A stretch of DNA of 64,000 bases, taken from the NCBI RefSeq assembly GCF_963668085.1, contig NZ_OY764059.1, forward strand, positions 992,001-1,056,000. The letters run 5' to 3'. Of this stretch, positions 18,317 to 27,697 are shown piece after piece. The notes under the pieces were generated by a model that saw only the letters and a list, made by a program, of their open reading frames with translations, was not told the DNA's origin and ran no database searches. Within the stretch, counting starts at the first letter, position 1, and every line of letters begins with the position of its first letter. Position numbers and translations under genes: made by a program. Origin of the DNA: an uncultured Ilyobacter sp. Lineage in GTDB: Bacteria > Fusobacteriota > Fusobacteriia > Fusobacteriales > Fusobacteriaceae.

Positions 18317-20413
18317 ATGGAATATTTTATTAATAATAAATATTTTAAATCTATAATAACTTTTATTTTTTTTATTACTTTTAGTATTAGTTCTATGTCA
18401 GCGGACTTCTTTGTTTCTTCTGAAGGAAGTGATCTGAATCCAGGTACTAAAGAAAAACCATTTAAAACACCTGAAAAAGCAAGAGATATCATTCGGGAAA
18501 AAAACTTGAATAAAAAAGAAACTGTGGTAATTTGGTTTTTTGGAGGCCGTTATTTCCGAAAAGAAAGTTTTAAACTGAAAGAAAAAGACTCAGGAAGTAA
18601 GAATTATCAGATAGTGTACAAGGCTGTACCTGGAGAAAAAGTCTACTGGGACGGTGGGGATGTTCTGAATAAATATGAGCCTATCTTAGACAAGGAAATC
18701 TTAAATAGAATTCGTTCAAGGAATAGAAAAAATATTTTCCAAATAACACTGGATAAATCTCAAGGGGAAAACATGGGTAGTTATGGTCCTAGAGGATTTG
18801 GACGAACGCAGTTCCCGGCTCCGGCAGAACTATTTATAAATGGGATCCCGCAAACTATTGCAAGGTGGCCTAATAACGGAAGAGTACCCCTTGGTGAAGT
18901 TGTAGACACAGGAAGTACACCACGATGGGGAGATTCAACTTATAGAGGAGCAGTTTTCAAATATGAGATTTTTCGACCTGAATTATGGACTAAAGCTAAA
19001 GATATGTATATAGGAGGAATCTTCAGTGAGAGTTATGCAGATGACTCAATAAAGGTTTCTGAAATAGATATAAATAAAAAAACTATCAAAATGTCAGAAC
19101 CACATCTTTATGGATTTAACAACAAACCATATACAAGCTGGTATGCTTCAAATCTTCTTGAGGAGATAGATATTCCCAGAGAATATTATATAGATAAAGA
19201 AGCTAAAAAAATATATTTTTATCCTATTTCGGGTGATATCAAATTAATTCAACTTTCTCAGTTGGAAACCCCTTTGGTTGTTATGGAAAATGCATCATAT
19301 ATCAAGTTTGAAAATATTATTTTTGAAAATTCTAGAGGAAATGGAATAGAAATAAAAAACGGAAGAAATAATACAATCGCAGGATGTATCATAAGACAAA
19401 TAGGGGGAATCGGTGCAGAGGTATCCGGAGGGATGAATCACTCGATTATTAGCAGTGATATCTATTATACAGGAGCCGGAGGAGTATCTCTTTCAGGAGG
19501 AGACCGTAAATCTCTCACACCATCTAACCATATGGTAAAAAACAGTGATATTCATAATGTTAATAGATGGTATAAAACTTACAGACCTTGTGTGAATTTA
19601 AAAGGAGTAGGACAAAAAGTAATAAACAATCACCTACATGATGTTCCAGGCCAGGCAATTTTGTTTTATGGGAATGATCATTTGATAGAGTACAATGAGA
19701 TAGATAACTGTGTGACAGATATGTCAGATATGGCTGCGATTTATACAGGAAGAGATCCGAGCGTCATGGGACATATTATCAGGTATAATTTTTTTCATCA
19801 TTTAGAGAATAAATTAGGATCAGGACACGGAGTCCAAGCTATATATTTTGATGATGATGACTTATACACAGGTATAATTTTCGGAAATGTATTTTACAAA
19901 GCCGGAAGTAATGCAGTTATTCACTTTAACGGTGGTGGTAGTTCATCTATAGGAAACAATATTTTTATTGATTGTCCAAAAGTTATATGGGGAGGAGAGC
20001 GTGAACGTGTGCTTTCTGCCATCAGAAAGTTGCATGATAAAAGATATAAAAACGTTCAAAAGAGAATCTTTGAAAATGTCGACATAAGGAAAGAGCCCTT
20101 TAAAAGCAGATATCCATATCTCTTAAAATCTTATGAGACTGAATACAATATAGGTACTCCTATGTGGAATAACGTTGTAATATCGAGTGAGGAAAAAGAC
20201 TTAATGAGTCAGTTTGTAAATCCTGAAAAGATGAATTTTAAATTAAAGAGTAATTCCAAACTTTTAAAATTAAAATCAGGAAAAGTAATGGATCCAGTTT
20301 ACGGACTATACAATCAGGAAGTTAGATTTAAAGATATTCCTTTTGAAAAAATTGGAATCTATAAAGACGGGTATAGAGGGGCATTTGCTCGTCATATGGA
20401 GGTATATCAATAA
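18317..20413 (+). CDS. Secreted right-handed beta-helix protein (DUF1565-like; possible polysaccharide lyase or epimerase)
   Basis: This is a 698-residue protein. An N-terminal signal peptide (hydrophobic residues 12-27, likely cleavage after SMSA) is followed by FFVSSEGSDLNPGTKEKPF, the start typical of DUF1565-type parallel beta-helix proteins. Repeating IKNGRNNTIAGC- and NHLHDVPGQAI-like stretches from about residue 340 to 560 form the coils. Such proteins cut or epimerise polysaccharides (pectate-lyase superfamily), so it may trim the polymer made here. ATG 18317 is preferred to GTG 18308. A strong terminator follows, so this closes the first large transcription unit. Confidence 0.78.
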   Translation: MEYFINNKYFKSIITFIFFITFSISSMSADFFVSSEGSDLNPGTKEKPFKTPEKARDIIREKNLNKKETVVIWFFGGRYFRKESFKLKEKDSGSKNYQIVYKAVPGEKVYWDGGDVLNKYEPILDKEILNRIRSRNRKNIFQITLDKSQGENMGSYGPRGFGRTQFPAPAELFINGIPQTIARWPNNGRVPLGEVVDTGSTPRWGDSTYRGAVFKYEIFRPELWTKAKDMYIGGIFSESYADDSIKVSEIDINKKTIKMSEPHLYGFNNKPYTSWYASNLLEEIDIPREYYIDKEAKKIYFYPISGDIKLIQLSQLETPLVVMENASYIKFENIIFENSRGNGIEIKNGRNNTIAGCIIRQIGGIGAEVSGGMNHSIISSDIYYTGAGGVSLSGGDRKSLTPSNHMVKNSDIHNVNRWYKTYRPCVNLKGVGQKVINNHLHDVPGQAILFYGNDHLIEYNEIDNCVTDMSDMAAIYTGRDPSVMGHIIRYNFFHHLENKLGSGHGVQAIYFDDDDLYTGIIFGNVFYKAGSNAVIHFNGGGSSSIGNNIFIDCPKVIWGGERERVLSAIRKLHDKRYKNVQKRIFENVDIRKEPFKSRYPYLLKSYETEYNIGTPMWNNVVISSEEKDLMSQFVNPEKMNFKLKSNSKLLKLKSGKVMDPVYGLYNQEVRFKDIPFEKIGIYKDGYRGAFARHMEVYQ

Positions 20414-20430
20414 TTTTAATGTAAAATTTT

Positions 20431-20488
20431 GAGGCTTCATGTGTTTCATTAAGTTTTTAATACTTCAATGAACCTAAGCCTCTTTTTA
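20431..20488 (+). terminator. Rho-independent terminator after the beta-helix gene
   Basis: GAGGCTT at 20431 pairs with AAGCCTC, which ends in TCTTTTT. A second nested pairing, TTCATT with AATGAA, extends the stem. It separates the first polysaccharide operon from the Wzz unit. Confidence 0.85.
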
Positions 20489-20625
20489 TATTAACTTGTT
20501 AAGAATTAATATCATAATTTTTTTTGGCTGTATATCATAATTTTATATAGAAGGATTTTAAAAAGAAACTTGGTAAATTATCATTAAGTAATAATTTTAA
20601 AAAAATATGCTGAAGGTGATGTGAA

Positions 20626-21381
20626 ATGCTAGACGATAAAAAAAACAAAGAAAAGAATCAAATTAGAAATGAAATAGATATGGTTGAGCTTTTTATGATT
20701 GTAAAACAAAACTGGAAAGTTCTTTTCAAAACGATTTTTATAATGGTTGCACTTGGATTTACTTATTCCTATTATAAGGCTGATGTATATAAGGCAGAGG
20801 TTGTATTGATGGTTTCAGGTAGTAATATTATATCGCCAGATAGGCTAGAAAATTCTCAAGTTTCATTGAACCAAAAACTTGTTTCAACTTATACAGAAAT
20901 TGCTCAAAGCTCAAGTATAATGAGAGATGTTGTACAAAAGTTGGATTTGAAAAAATCTCCAGAATCTTTGGCAAGAAAAGTAGAAGTTTCTCCGCTGGGA
21001 ATGACAGAGTTGATAAAGATAAGCTATGTAGACGAAAATCCACAAAAGGCTGCCCTTATTGTAAACCATATTTCAGAAGAGTTTATGATTAAAATCAAAT
21101 CTGTAATGCGTTTTGATAACTTAAAAATAATTGAAAGTGCCAGAATTCCAGTGAATCCAGAGTCTAAAAAAACTAGATTAATAATTGCGATTTCAAGTAT
21201 TATAGGTATTCTACTGGGAATTTTTGAGATAATGTGGGCAGAATATTATCAAAATAAAATAAAAAATCCAGAAGAGATAGAGAGACTTTTGGAATGTCAA
21301 GTGCTTGCAAATGTTCCAGATTACTCTTCAGTTAAACTGGATAAAAAATCCAATGAATTAAAAAAAGTCAAAAAACGTTAA
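20626..21381 (+). CDS. Polysaccharide chain-length regulator, Wzz/CpsC-like
   Basis: This 251-residue membrane protein carries a Wzz domain: a cytoplasmic N-terminus with IDMVELFMIVKQNWK, a first membrane segment at about residues 33-48, a periplasmic loop, and a second membrane segment at 184-203 after RIPVNPESKKTR. It lacks a fused kinase; the kinase is the next gene. This split layout resembles CpsC/CpsD of Firmicutes rather than the fused Wzc of enterics. It controls chain length by activating the kinase. Confidence 0.9.
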   Translation: MLDDKKNKEKNQIRNEIDMVELFMIVKQNWKVLFKTIFIMVALGFTYSYYKADVYKAEVVLMVSGSNIISPDRLENSQVSLNQKLVSTYTEIAQSSSIMRDVVQKLDLKKSPESLARKVEVSPLGMTELIKISYVDENPQKAALIVNHISEEFMIKIKSVMRFDNLKIIESARIPVNPESKKTRLIIAISSIIGILLGIFEIMWAEYYQNKIKNPEEIERLLECQVLANVPDYSSVKLDKKSNELKKVKKR

Positions 21382-21435
21382 GGTCTAAAGCAAGCGTAAA
21401 ATAATTTTATTATTTATTGGGTAGGAGGTGTTCCT

Positions 21436-22137
21436 ATGAGAAAACGAAAACTTGTTTTTTTTGATAGAGATAAAGAACATATTGCAGAAGCCATTAGAAT
21501 ACTGAGAACTAACTTATATTTTACCGAATCTAAGGACAGAAAAGTAGTGTTGGTAACTAGCTCTATACCAAAAGAGGGGAAAAGCACCATAGCTGCAAAT
21601 TACGCCTTGAGTGTGGCTATAAGTGGGGAAAAAGTGATTTTAGTAGATTGTGACATAAGAAGACCGAGAGTGGTTGAGAGTTTTGGCGTAAAGGCAAATT
21701 ACGGCCTTGAAGAAGTCTTAAAGGGAAAGAAAAATTTAGAAGACGTCATTTTGCATAATGTAGAGCGAAATTTAGATATACTACCAGCAACGAGTTATGG
21801 TGAAAATGTTACAGAACTCTTCTTGGGGAAAAAAATTGTAGAGGTTTTAGATGAGCTAAAGGGTGAGTATAATCTAATAGTTTTAGATACTCCTCCTCTA
21901 ACTGTAGCAACTGATGCGGCACTCTTATCTACCTATGCAGATGGAGTAGTTTATGTTGTTGGCTATGATATGGTTTTTAAAAAAGAACTTCTCAGCGGAA
22001 AAAAAATATTAGAAAAAGCAGGAGCAAATATATACGGGGTCGTTGTAAATAAGGTAGATATAAATGGCTACGCTATAGGAAATTATGGGCATTACAGTTC
22101 AAATTATAAATATTACGACGAATATAAAAAACGTTGA
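21436..22137 (+). CDS. Bacterial tyrosine kinase (BY-kinase, CpsD/CapB-like)
   Basis: This 233-residue cytoplasmic ATPase has Walker A SSIPKEGKST (residues 42-51), Walker A-prime VILVDCDIRRP (67-77), Walker B LIVLDTPPL, and seven tyrosines in the last 22 residues, the autophosphorylation cluster. It lies 54 bp after the Wzz gene, which supplies the activating segment. It should govern polymerisation and export through cycles of tyrosine phosphorylation. No matching tyrosine phosphatase is visible in the window. Confidence 0.93.
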   Translation: MRKRKLVFFDRDKEHIAEAIRILRTNLYFTESKDRKVVLVTSSIPKEGKSTIAANYALSVAISGEKVILVDCDIRRPRVVESFGVKANYGLEEVLKGKKNLEDVILHNVERNLDILPATSYGENVTELFLGKKIVEVLDELKGEYNLIVLDTPPLTVATDAALLSTYADGVVYVVGYDMVFKKELLSGKKILEKAGANIYGVVVNKVDINGYAIGNYGHYSSNYKYYDEYKKR

Positions 22138-22248
22138 AATTAACTTTCTTTAATATCTGAAAGAGTTAATGTAAAATTGAATTTAATAAAGTATTTTTAA
22201 AAGAGGGGATTTAGGTATATTTTTACTAACTTAAGGGAGGTAGGAAAA

Positions 22249-23499
22249 ATGAATAAGAAGAAATTTATTATTGCGGCTTTACTAGCTGTTTTTGCAAAAG
22301 GTTATGCTGTAGAAATGAGTTTGGATGATGTATTAGATAGATTGGAAAAAAGCAATCGTGAAATAATGATCCAAGATATGGAAATTGAATCGTCAGAGCT
22401 TGAGAAGAAAAAACAGTTTAAGAATATGCTTCCAAGTGCTTCAGTTGGTTGGTCAGTTGACTTTGTAGAGGTTACTGATGAAGATCAAAATGATTTTGGT
22501 AGTGGGGATAGTACCGCAGATATAGGAATTAGCATTCCTTTATTTCAAGGTGGGACTTTATATAATCAATTTAAAAAGTCCACTTTAGATAAAGAGAATT
22601 CCGAATATGAAAGAAATCTTGTAAGTTATGAAATTCAAGAGACAGCAATTTCTACTTATTTTGAAATTTTAAATAAAAAAAAGCAAGCTGAAATTAGCCG
22701 TATGGTATTAAATTCTCTGAGTAAACAAGAAGAAAGACTTAAATCTCTATATAGAAGTAATAAAATGATTCCTAAATCAGAGCTTTTAAAAGTACAAGCA
22801 GATTTGATATTGATTAAATCTGAATTAACGAGAGAAGTAAAAGAGCAAAGGTCTGCTGAAGAGGCTTTGTTCGTATTACTTGATATGCCATTTAATTCAG
22901 ATGTTAATTTTACAGAAGGATTATCTGAAGAGTTAAAAATAGATATGTATGATATTGATATAGATTTAGAAAAAGCCTTAAAATATGGTAGTAAAATCAA
23001 ACAAGAAGATATTATTTTGGAAAATTCTGGAATCAATGTAAAAATAGCTAAGGGAGAGCTTTATCCAAGCTTGGATGCTTCTGCTAGCTATAGATTGGAT
23101 AGTGTCGATGATGATGAAAGTGAATATCAAGTATCTCTTAACGCATCATGGGAAATTTTTTCCTGGGGAAGTACTTTAGATGATATAAAACAAAAGAAAA
23201 TTAATTATAATCAAGCAATGGTAAACTATAAAAATGCAGTGGACACCATAGCGCTAGAAATTCGGAATCAGTTCAGAGAGATGGAGATTTTAAGTGAAGA
23301 GGTTTATTCTCAAAAAATCAATTTGGAGTTGGAAGAAGAAAATATGCGAATAGATAAATTAAGATACGAGAATGGAATAATAAGTACATATGACTATCTA
23401 GATTCAATTAATGGATTGAGTACAGCACAAGAAAGATATTATTCACTTCAAAGAGATCTTATGCTGGCTATAAGAATATATGAAAATTTGTTAAGATAG
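22249..23499 (+). CDS. TolC family outer membrane efflux protein
   Basis: This 416-residue protein has a signal peptide (KKFIIAALLAVFAKGYAVEM, cleavage near residue 21) and two OEP-type halves, each with long coiled-coil helices and a strand pair such as DIGISIPLFQGGTLYNQFK and QVSLNASWEIFSWGSTLDD. The length is typical of TolC-like trimers spanning the outer membrane and periplasm. It is followed 11 bp later by a HlyD-type adaptor and preceded by the chain-length kinase. The placement suggests polysaccharide export rather than drug efflux. Confidence 0.9.
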   Translation: MNKKKFIIAALLAVFAKGYAVEMSLDDVLDRLEKSNREIMIQDMEIESSELEKKKQFKNMLPSASVGWSVDFVEVTDEDQNDFGSGDSTADIGISIPLFQGGTLYNQFKKSTLDKENSEYERNLVSYEIQETAISTYFEILNKKKQAEISRMVLNSLSKQEERLKSLYRSNKMIPKSELLKVQADLILIKSELTREVKEQRSAEEALFVLLDMPFNSDVNFTEGLSEELKIDMYDIDIDLEKALKYGSKIKQEDIILENSGINVKIAKGELYPSLDASASYRLDSVDDDESEYQVSLNASWEIFSWGSTLDDIKQKKINYNQAMVNYKNAVDTIALEIRNQFREMEILSEEVYSQKINLELEEENMRIDKLRYENGIISTYDYLDSINGLSTAQERYYSLQRDLMLAIRIYENLLR

Positions 23500-23510
23500 G
23501 GGAATAACTT

Positions 23511-24872
23511 ATGAAGAGGAAAAATTGGATTATACTCATAATAATTTTAATAATTCTTGCCACTAGGAATATGGATTTTGTAAATGATATTAAAAATTTA
23601 GATTTTTATAAAAAAGATGAAGAGAATCTTGTCCCAGTGGTAAAAATAGAAAAATTAAAAAAAGGAAGTATGAATGGGGATCTCATATTTCAGGGTGTTG
23701 TTGTGCCAAAAGAAACAATTCCTCTTTATGTTGATGTGCCTGTGACAGTTGAAAATATCTTGGTAAAAAACGGCAGTCTCGTAAAGTCAGGTGATCCATT
23801 ACTAGAATTCAGTGCTTCCATCAAAAGTGAGTTAGAAAGAAGTCTGGAAGAGGTAAATCTAGATTTGAATAACATAGATCTTGAACTGAGAGACTTGACA
23901 TCAGGATCACTCAAATTGGAACTAGAAAATAAAACCTTGGAAATAAGGAGCTTGAAGGCAGAGATCAATGCTATGGAGAGAGCACTTAAAGTTTTAAAAT
24001 TTGAGTCTAGAACATTGAGGGATCAGGCAGATGCTAAGATGAGATTATTTGAAAGTGATGGAATATCTTCAATCGAGGCAAATGCCTCGGTAACTGATGC
24101 AAATAAAAAAGAAGCAGAGTTGACAGATCAGATATCGAGTCTTGAGATTTCAAGACAACAGTATGAACTGCTACTCTTGAGTTATGAGAGGCTAAAAAGG
24201 GAGCAGAATTTAAAAAGTATAACTCTAAAAAGTAGAAGAAGAAAAATTTTGCTTGAAAAAAGAGATTTAGAGACAAAATTAAGTAATGTAAATGAACCTT
24301 TGAAGTCTCCAATAGATGGTTTGATTGCTGAAATTTTTGTAGAAGAGGGAATTCCTGTTGCAAGAGGGAAAAAACTGATTTCAGTGGTACCAGAGGGGAG
24401 CTACATGATAAAAGTTGACGTGCCTTTATACATAGCATCGTTAATAGAGAGAGGACAAAAGGCTGTTGTGACTCTGAGCGACAATAAAAGCGATAAATCT
24501 TATGTAGGTATGGTGGAAAAGGTGGCACAGGGGGCTAGGATAATAGAAAGTAAGAATTATGAAGATAAAATTGTAGAGGTCTATATAGATGTAGAAAAAA
24601 CAGAGGGTCTGAAATTAGGATATTATACTACTGTTAGTATAGAAGAGGGTAAATCTAGTGATTTATTAACACTTAACTCTTTTTCAGTTTTGGAAGAAGA
24701 CGGGAAACATTTTGTATATGTATTTGAAAATGGAGTTGCAAAGAAAAAATTTATAAAAACTGGTAAAGTCGATTCTTTTAGAATTGAGGTATTAGACTTA
24801 CCAGAAGGGACACCTATAGTGGTAAATCCCTTTGAAGTATATGATAACAAAAAAATTGTTGCTGATAATTAA
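23511..24872 (+). CDS. HlyD-type periplasmic adaptor (membrane fusion protein)
   Basis: This 453-residue protein has one N-terminal membrane segment (residues 6-20), a lipoyl-like half motif around VPVTVENILVKNGSLVKSGDPLLEFS, a long coiled coil (about residues 104-250), then the second half SPIDGLIAEIFVEEGIPVARGKKL and a beta-barrel region. It would link an inner-membrane pump to the TolC protein encoded just upstream. No inner-membrane pump gene is adjacent, which is unusual. A hairpin follows the gene. Confidence 0.88.
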   Translation: MKRKNWIILIIILIILATRNMDFVNDIKNLDFYKKDEENLVPVVKIEKLKKGSMNGDLIFQGVVVPKETIPLYVDVPVTVENILVKNGSLVKSGDPLLEFSASIKSELERSLEEVNLDLNNIDLELRDLTSGSLKLELENKTLEIRSLKAEINAMERALKVLKFESRTLRDQADAKMRLFESDGISSIEANASVTDANKKEAELTDQISSLEISRQQYELLLLSYERLKREQNLKSITLKSRRRKILLEKRDLETKLSNVNEPLKSPIDGLIAEIFVEEGIPVARGKKLISVVPEGSYMIKVDVPLYIASLIERGQKAVVTLSDNKSDKSYVGMVEKVAQGARIIESKNYEDKIVEVYIDVEKTEGLKLGYYTTVSIEEGKSSDLLTLNSFSVLEEDGKHFVYVFENGVAKKKFIKTGKVDSFRIEVLDLPEGTPIVVNPFEVYDNKKIVADN

Positions 24873-24907
24873 GAATTTATAGAGAAGTTTAATATGGTTT
24901 ATTTATA

Positions 24908-24960
24908 ATAGATCCTTGGAAAGATGTTTTTCTTGAAACATTAAACCAAGGGTCTATATT
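24908..24960 (+). terminator. Likely terminator hairpin after the adaptor gene
   Basis: ATAGATCCTTGG at 24908 pairs with CCAAGGGTCTAT ending at 24957, with one mismatch or bulge. A smaller nested pairing GATGTTT/AAACATT lies inside. The T-tract is weak (ATTATAT), so termination may be partial. Confidence 0.6.
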
Positions 24961-25039
24961 ATATAACTGCAATTTTTGTTTACTTAATTTTCAGTGCTAT
25001 ATTTGATTTTGGTATTTTATTTGCATTGGGGTGAAAACA

Positions 25040-26206
25040 ATGAAAAAATTATCTATAAATTATAATTCAAATAAAAAAATGGTTTTATTATTAATAGTAT
25101 TAATTATAACCAATTATTCTTTTAATCTGATATTTGATTATACATATCTTTTACCATTAAACTTATTTATCTTAATGGTCTTTTATATTTCAATGCATTT
25201 TTTATTTCCGTATAAGTTTCAAATGTTAAGAGAAGATATGTATATGTTTGCAATAATAATATATTGTTTAACACATTCTATTATCTTCGAAACTTATGAT
25301 TATACATTTTTGGTTTTGGGTATGTCTTTTATTCCATATTTTTTTTCAAGGTTTATTGCACTGGAGGATAGAGACATAGATTTTATTATAAAGATGTTAT
25401 ATGTTATAGGAGTTATACTTTTGGGAGTTTATTATCACTATGTAGGATTGCATGCAGTTGAAAACAGGTTTAGAGTTGATGGAAGACATCCTGTAGCTAT
25501 TGCAGCAGATTTTGGATTGGCGGCCATTATTTTTTCATATGTATTATTTACAACTAAAAATTACTTCGTAAAATTAATAAGTTTTTGCTTAGTAATTGCT
25601 ACATTTTATCTGACTGTTTTTGTTTTAGCAACTAGAGGAGCTAGCTTCACAGGGTTAATTGCTATAACTTTTCTTTATTTTATGCTTAGCGACAAAAGCA
25701 TTAAAGACAGATTAAAAAGTATAATAATAATTTCAATATTTATCGGATGCTTCATTTATACGATAAACAACAAGTCCTTTATAGATCAATATCCAATGTT
25801 AGAAAGATTTACTTTAGAAGGCATGCTTAAAGATCCGTCTCTTGTAGGAAGCAGAAGGTATACAGGAAGAACAGATTTGATGTTAAAAAGTCTTAAGATG
25901 ATAATGGAAAAACCATTTTTAGGGTATGGACTAGGTTCAGTTTATTCACATAATATTTTTTTAGAATGGACAGCTTCTTTAGGCTTCGTTGGACTATTTC
26001 CATTTCTTCTTTTTATTTTTTCTATATTTAGTAAGCTGTTTAGACGAATCAGATATAATCCTAGGTTTGCACTATTTCTTACCTTACTTCTTTATGTTTT
26101 TGTTCTCAGAATGGTTAGTTTCGCAATGATTTCTCACAAAGCATTTTTTGCACTGGCAGGAGTTTTCCTGTCTTATCACGACACACCTCAAGAATCGGAA
26201 AAATAG
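25040..26206 (+). CDS. O-antigen polymerase/ligase family membrane protein (Wzy/WaaL-like)
   Basis: This 388-residue protein has about ten membrane segments and a large periplasmic loop containing GSRRYTGRTDLMLKSLKMIMEKPFLGYGLGSVYSHNIFLEW. The GRT...PFLGYGLGS...HNIFLE pattern is the Wzy_C signature shared by Wzy polymerases and WaaL ligases; the two cannot be told apart here. As the only such gene in the locus it most likely polymerises the repeat unit. ATG 25040 follows GGGGTGAA; the in-frame GTG 25031 is part of that site. Confidence 0.85.
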   Translation: MKKLSINYNSNKKMVLLLIVLIITNYSFNLIFDYTYLLPLNLFILMVFYISMHFLFPYKFQMLREDMYMFAIIIYCLTHSIIFETYDYTFLVLGMSFIPYFFSRFIALEDRDIDFIIKMLYVIGVILLGVYYHYVGLHAVENRFRVDGRHPVAIAADFGLAAIIFSYVLFTTKNYFVKLISFCLVIATFYLTVFVLATRGASFTGLIAITFLYFMLSDKSIKDRLKSIIIISIFIGCFIYTINNKSFIDQYPMLERFTLEGMLKDPSLVGSRRYTGRTDLMLKSLKMIMEKPFLGYGLGSVYSHNIFLEWTASLGFVGLFPFLLFIFSIFSKLFRRIRYNPRFALFLTLLLYVFVLRMVSFAMISHKAFFALAGVFLSYHDTPQESEK

Positions 26207-26310
26207 TTACATAATTAAATAAACTCTGAATTGATTTGTGCAAGATGACAACATAACTATGAACTAAATATCAAAGTTAAAATTCTAGATGAATTAAGGA
26301 GTGGTTTTAA

Positions 26311-27363
26311 ATGAGTGACCTTTTGAAATATGAAAACAGCTTTTTAAAAATAAATCATCTTGACTTAAAATTAGTAAGTGGTAATTTGAACTTTAATAGA
26401 TGTCCCTTGGTAACTATAGCAATTCCAACTTATAAGAGAACCGAGCTTTTAAAAAAAGCTTTAGATAGTGCTTTAAGTCAAAAAAAATTTTCAAATTATG
26501 AAGTAATAGTTATAGATGATGAAAATAATCCTGAAAATGAAACAGAAACTCAAAAACTAATAAAGAAATATAATGACCCTAAACTTTTATACTATAAGTA
26601 TGAAGGAACTGGAATACTTGGAATGGCAGGGGCCTGGAATAAGTGTTTAGAATTGGCAAGAGGGGAATGGTATTCAATGCTGCATGATGATGATTTGCTG
26701 AAGGAAAATTTTTTAGAAGAAATGATGCACGTTTTGAACTCAAATCCAAATATTACATTTTTAAAAGCTCAACATGACCATATTGATGAGAGAAATTTTT
26801 CAAATTTGAATAATAAGCATAGAACAAGATTGGTAGAAGAAATGTTTGAAGGAAAGTTGGAAAAATTTTCTGAAATAGACTATATCTTATTGAATCCGAT
26901 AGGGGGTCCTGTAGGAATAATAATGAAAAGAGAAAATGCAATAAAACTTGGAGGTTTTAAGAAGAGTACCTATCCAGCAATTGACTATGCTTTTTTTACA
27001 AAATATTGTATGGAATACGATACACACTATTATCATAAAACACTTTGTTCCTATAGAATAGCCCAGAATATTTCATTGAAAAATGGGGTTTTGATGGCTT
27101 GTGCAAAAATACATTATGAGATGATCAATGATTTAAAGGCTAAAAAATTTATAAGAAAAGTTTTTTTTAAAAAATATCCAGCTTATTATTACCTGAAGGC
27201 AGCAAAGCACGTAAAAGAATTTTGGGGAGTTGAAGTTACTGAAGAAGAGATAAATTTTTTAGGAAATGATAAAAATCTGAACATATTTTGGATGGGAACT
27301 TACGGTGTTTTCAAAAGACTGTGGAAAATAAAAAAATTGATTTCTAGCAAGTATTTAGATTAA
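26311..27363 (+). CDS. Family 2 glycosyltransferase (paralog of 14538)
   Basis: This 350-residue GT-A enzyme has VTIAIPTYKRTELLKKALDSALSQ broken by small changes relative to its paralog, IDDENN, AWNKCLELARGEWYSMLHDDDLL and NPIGGPVGIIMKREN. The match to the protein at 14538 runs along the whole length. It has an AAGGAGTGG site and ends the locus before a terminator. Its isolation downstream of the polymerase suggests a late duplication or an optional branch-forming enzyme. Confidence 0.87.
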   Translation: MSDLLKYENSFLKINHLDLKLVSGNLNFNRCPLVTIAIPTYKRTELLKKALDSALSQKKFSNYEVIVIDDENNPENETETQKLIKKYNDPKLLYYKYEGTGILGMAGAWNKCLELARGEWYSMLHDDDLLKENFLEEMMHVLNSNPNITFLKAQHDHIDERNFSNLNNKHRTRLVEEMFEGKLEKFSEIDYILLNPIGGPVGIIMKRENAIKLGGFKKSTYPAIDYAFFTKYCMEYDTHYYHKTLCSYRIAQNISLKNGVLMACAKIHYEMINDLKAKKFIRKVFFKKYPAYYYLKAAKHVKEFWGVEVTEEEINFLGNDKNLNIFWMGTYGVFKRLWKIKKLISSKYLD

Positions 27364-27390
27364 AAATACAAAAATAAACGTATTATATAT

Positions 27391-27440
27391 AATTCCTTCT
27401 ATATGGTTATTTGGTTTGACCATTGGAGGAATTTTTTTTA
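27391..27440 (+). terminator. Rho-independent terminator at the end of the polysaccharide locus
   Basis: ATTCCT at 27392 pairs with AGGAAT before a run of eight T, with a nested ATGGT/ACCAT pairing. It marks the boundary with housekeeping genes. Confidence 0.85.
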
Positions 27441-27579
27441 TTCGAAAAAAGGTCTTTTTATCAAACTTTATTTTAGAAAAAACAGAAGATTGATTAAGAA
27501 AAAAACCTTTTCGGCATGTAATTTTGGTGGTTTTAAATCATCAAAGAAATAACACAAGAATAATTTTCTTCAAAAATCG

Positions 27580-27608
27580 TTGACTTTGGATTTTTTTTTA
27601 TGTAATAT
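27580..27608 (+). promoter_or_regulatory. Sigma-70-type promoter upstream of the carboxyltransferase gene
   Basis: TTGACT at 27580-27585 and TAATAT at 27603-27608 are separated by 17 bp. The start codon lies 90 bp downstream. The stretch between the terminator and this promoter holds no gene that I can see. Confidence 0.7.
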
Positions 27609-27697
27609 ATAAGTAGAAGGTAATATAAAATATATTAAAAATAAGACTGTTAACTTATAAATAGAAATTATTTTTTGTGTTGAGAGGAGGTAACAAA

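Noticed and set aside
22140..22171. Hairpin between the BY-kinase and tolC genes as a terminator
   Set aside because: TTAACT/AGTTAA pairing is short and AT-rich with no T-tract, so it is probably not a functional terminator.
24034..24528. 164-residue - strand frame opposite the HlyD-type adaptor gene
   Set aside because: Low-complexity composition, no ribosome binding site or family motif; it is an antisense shadow of a well-supported gene.
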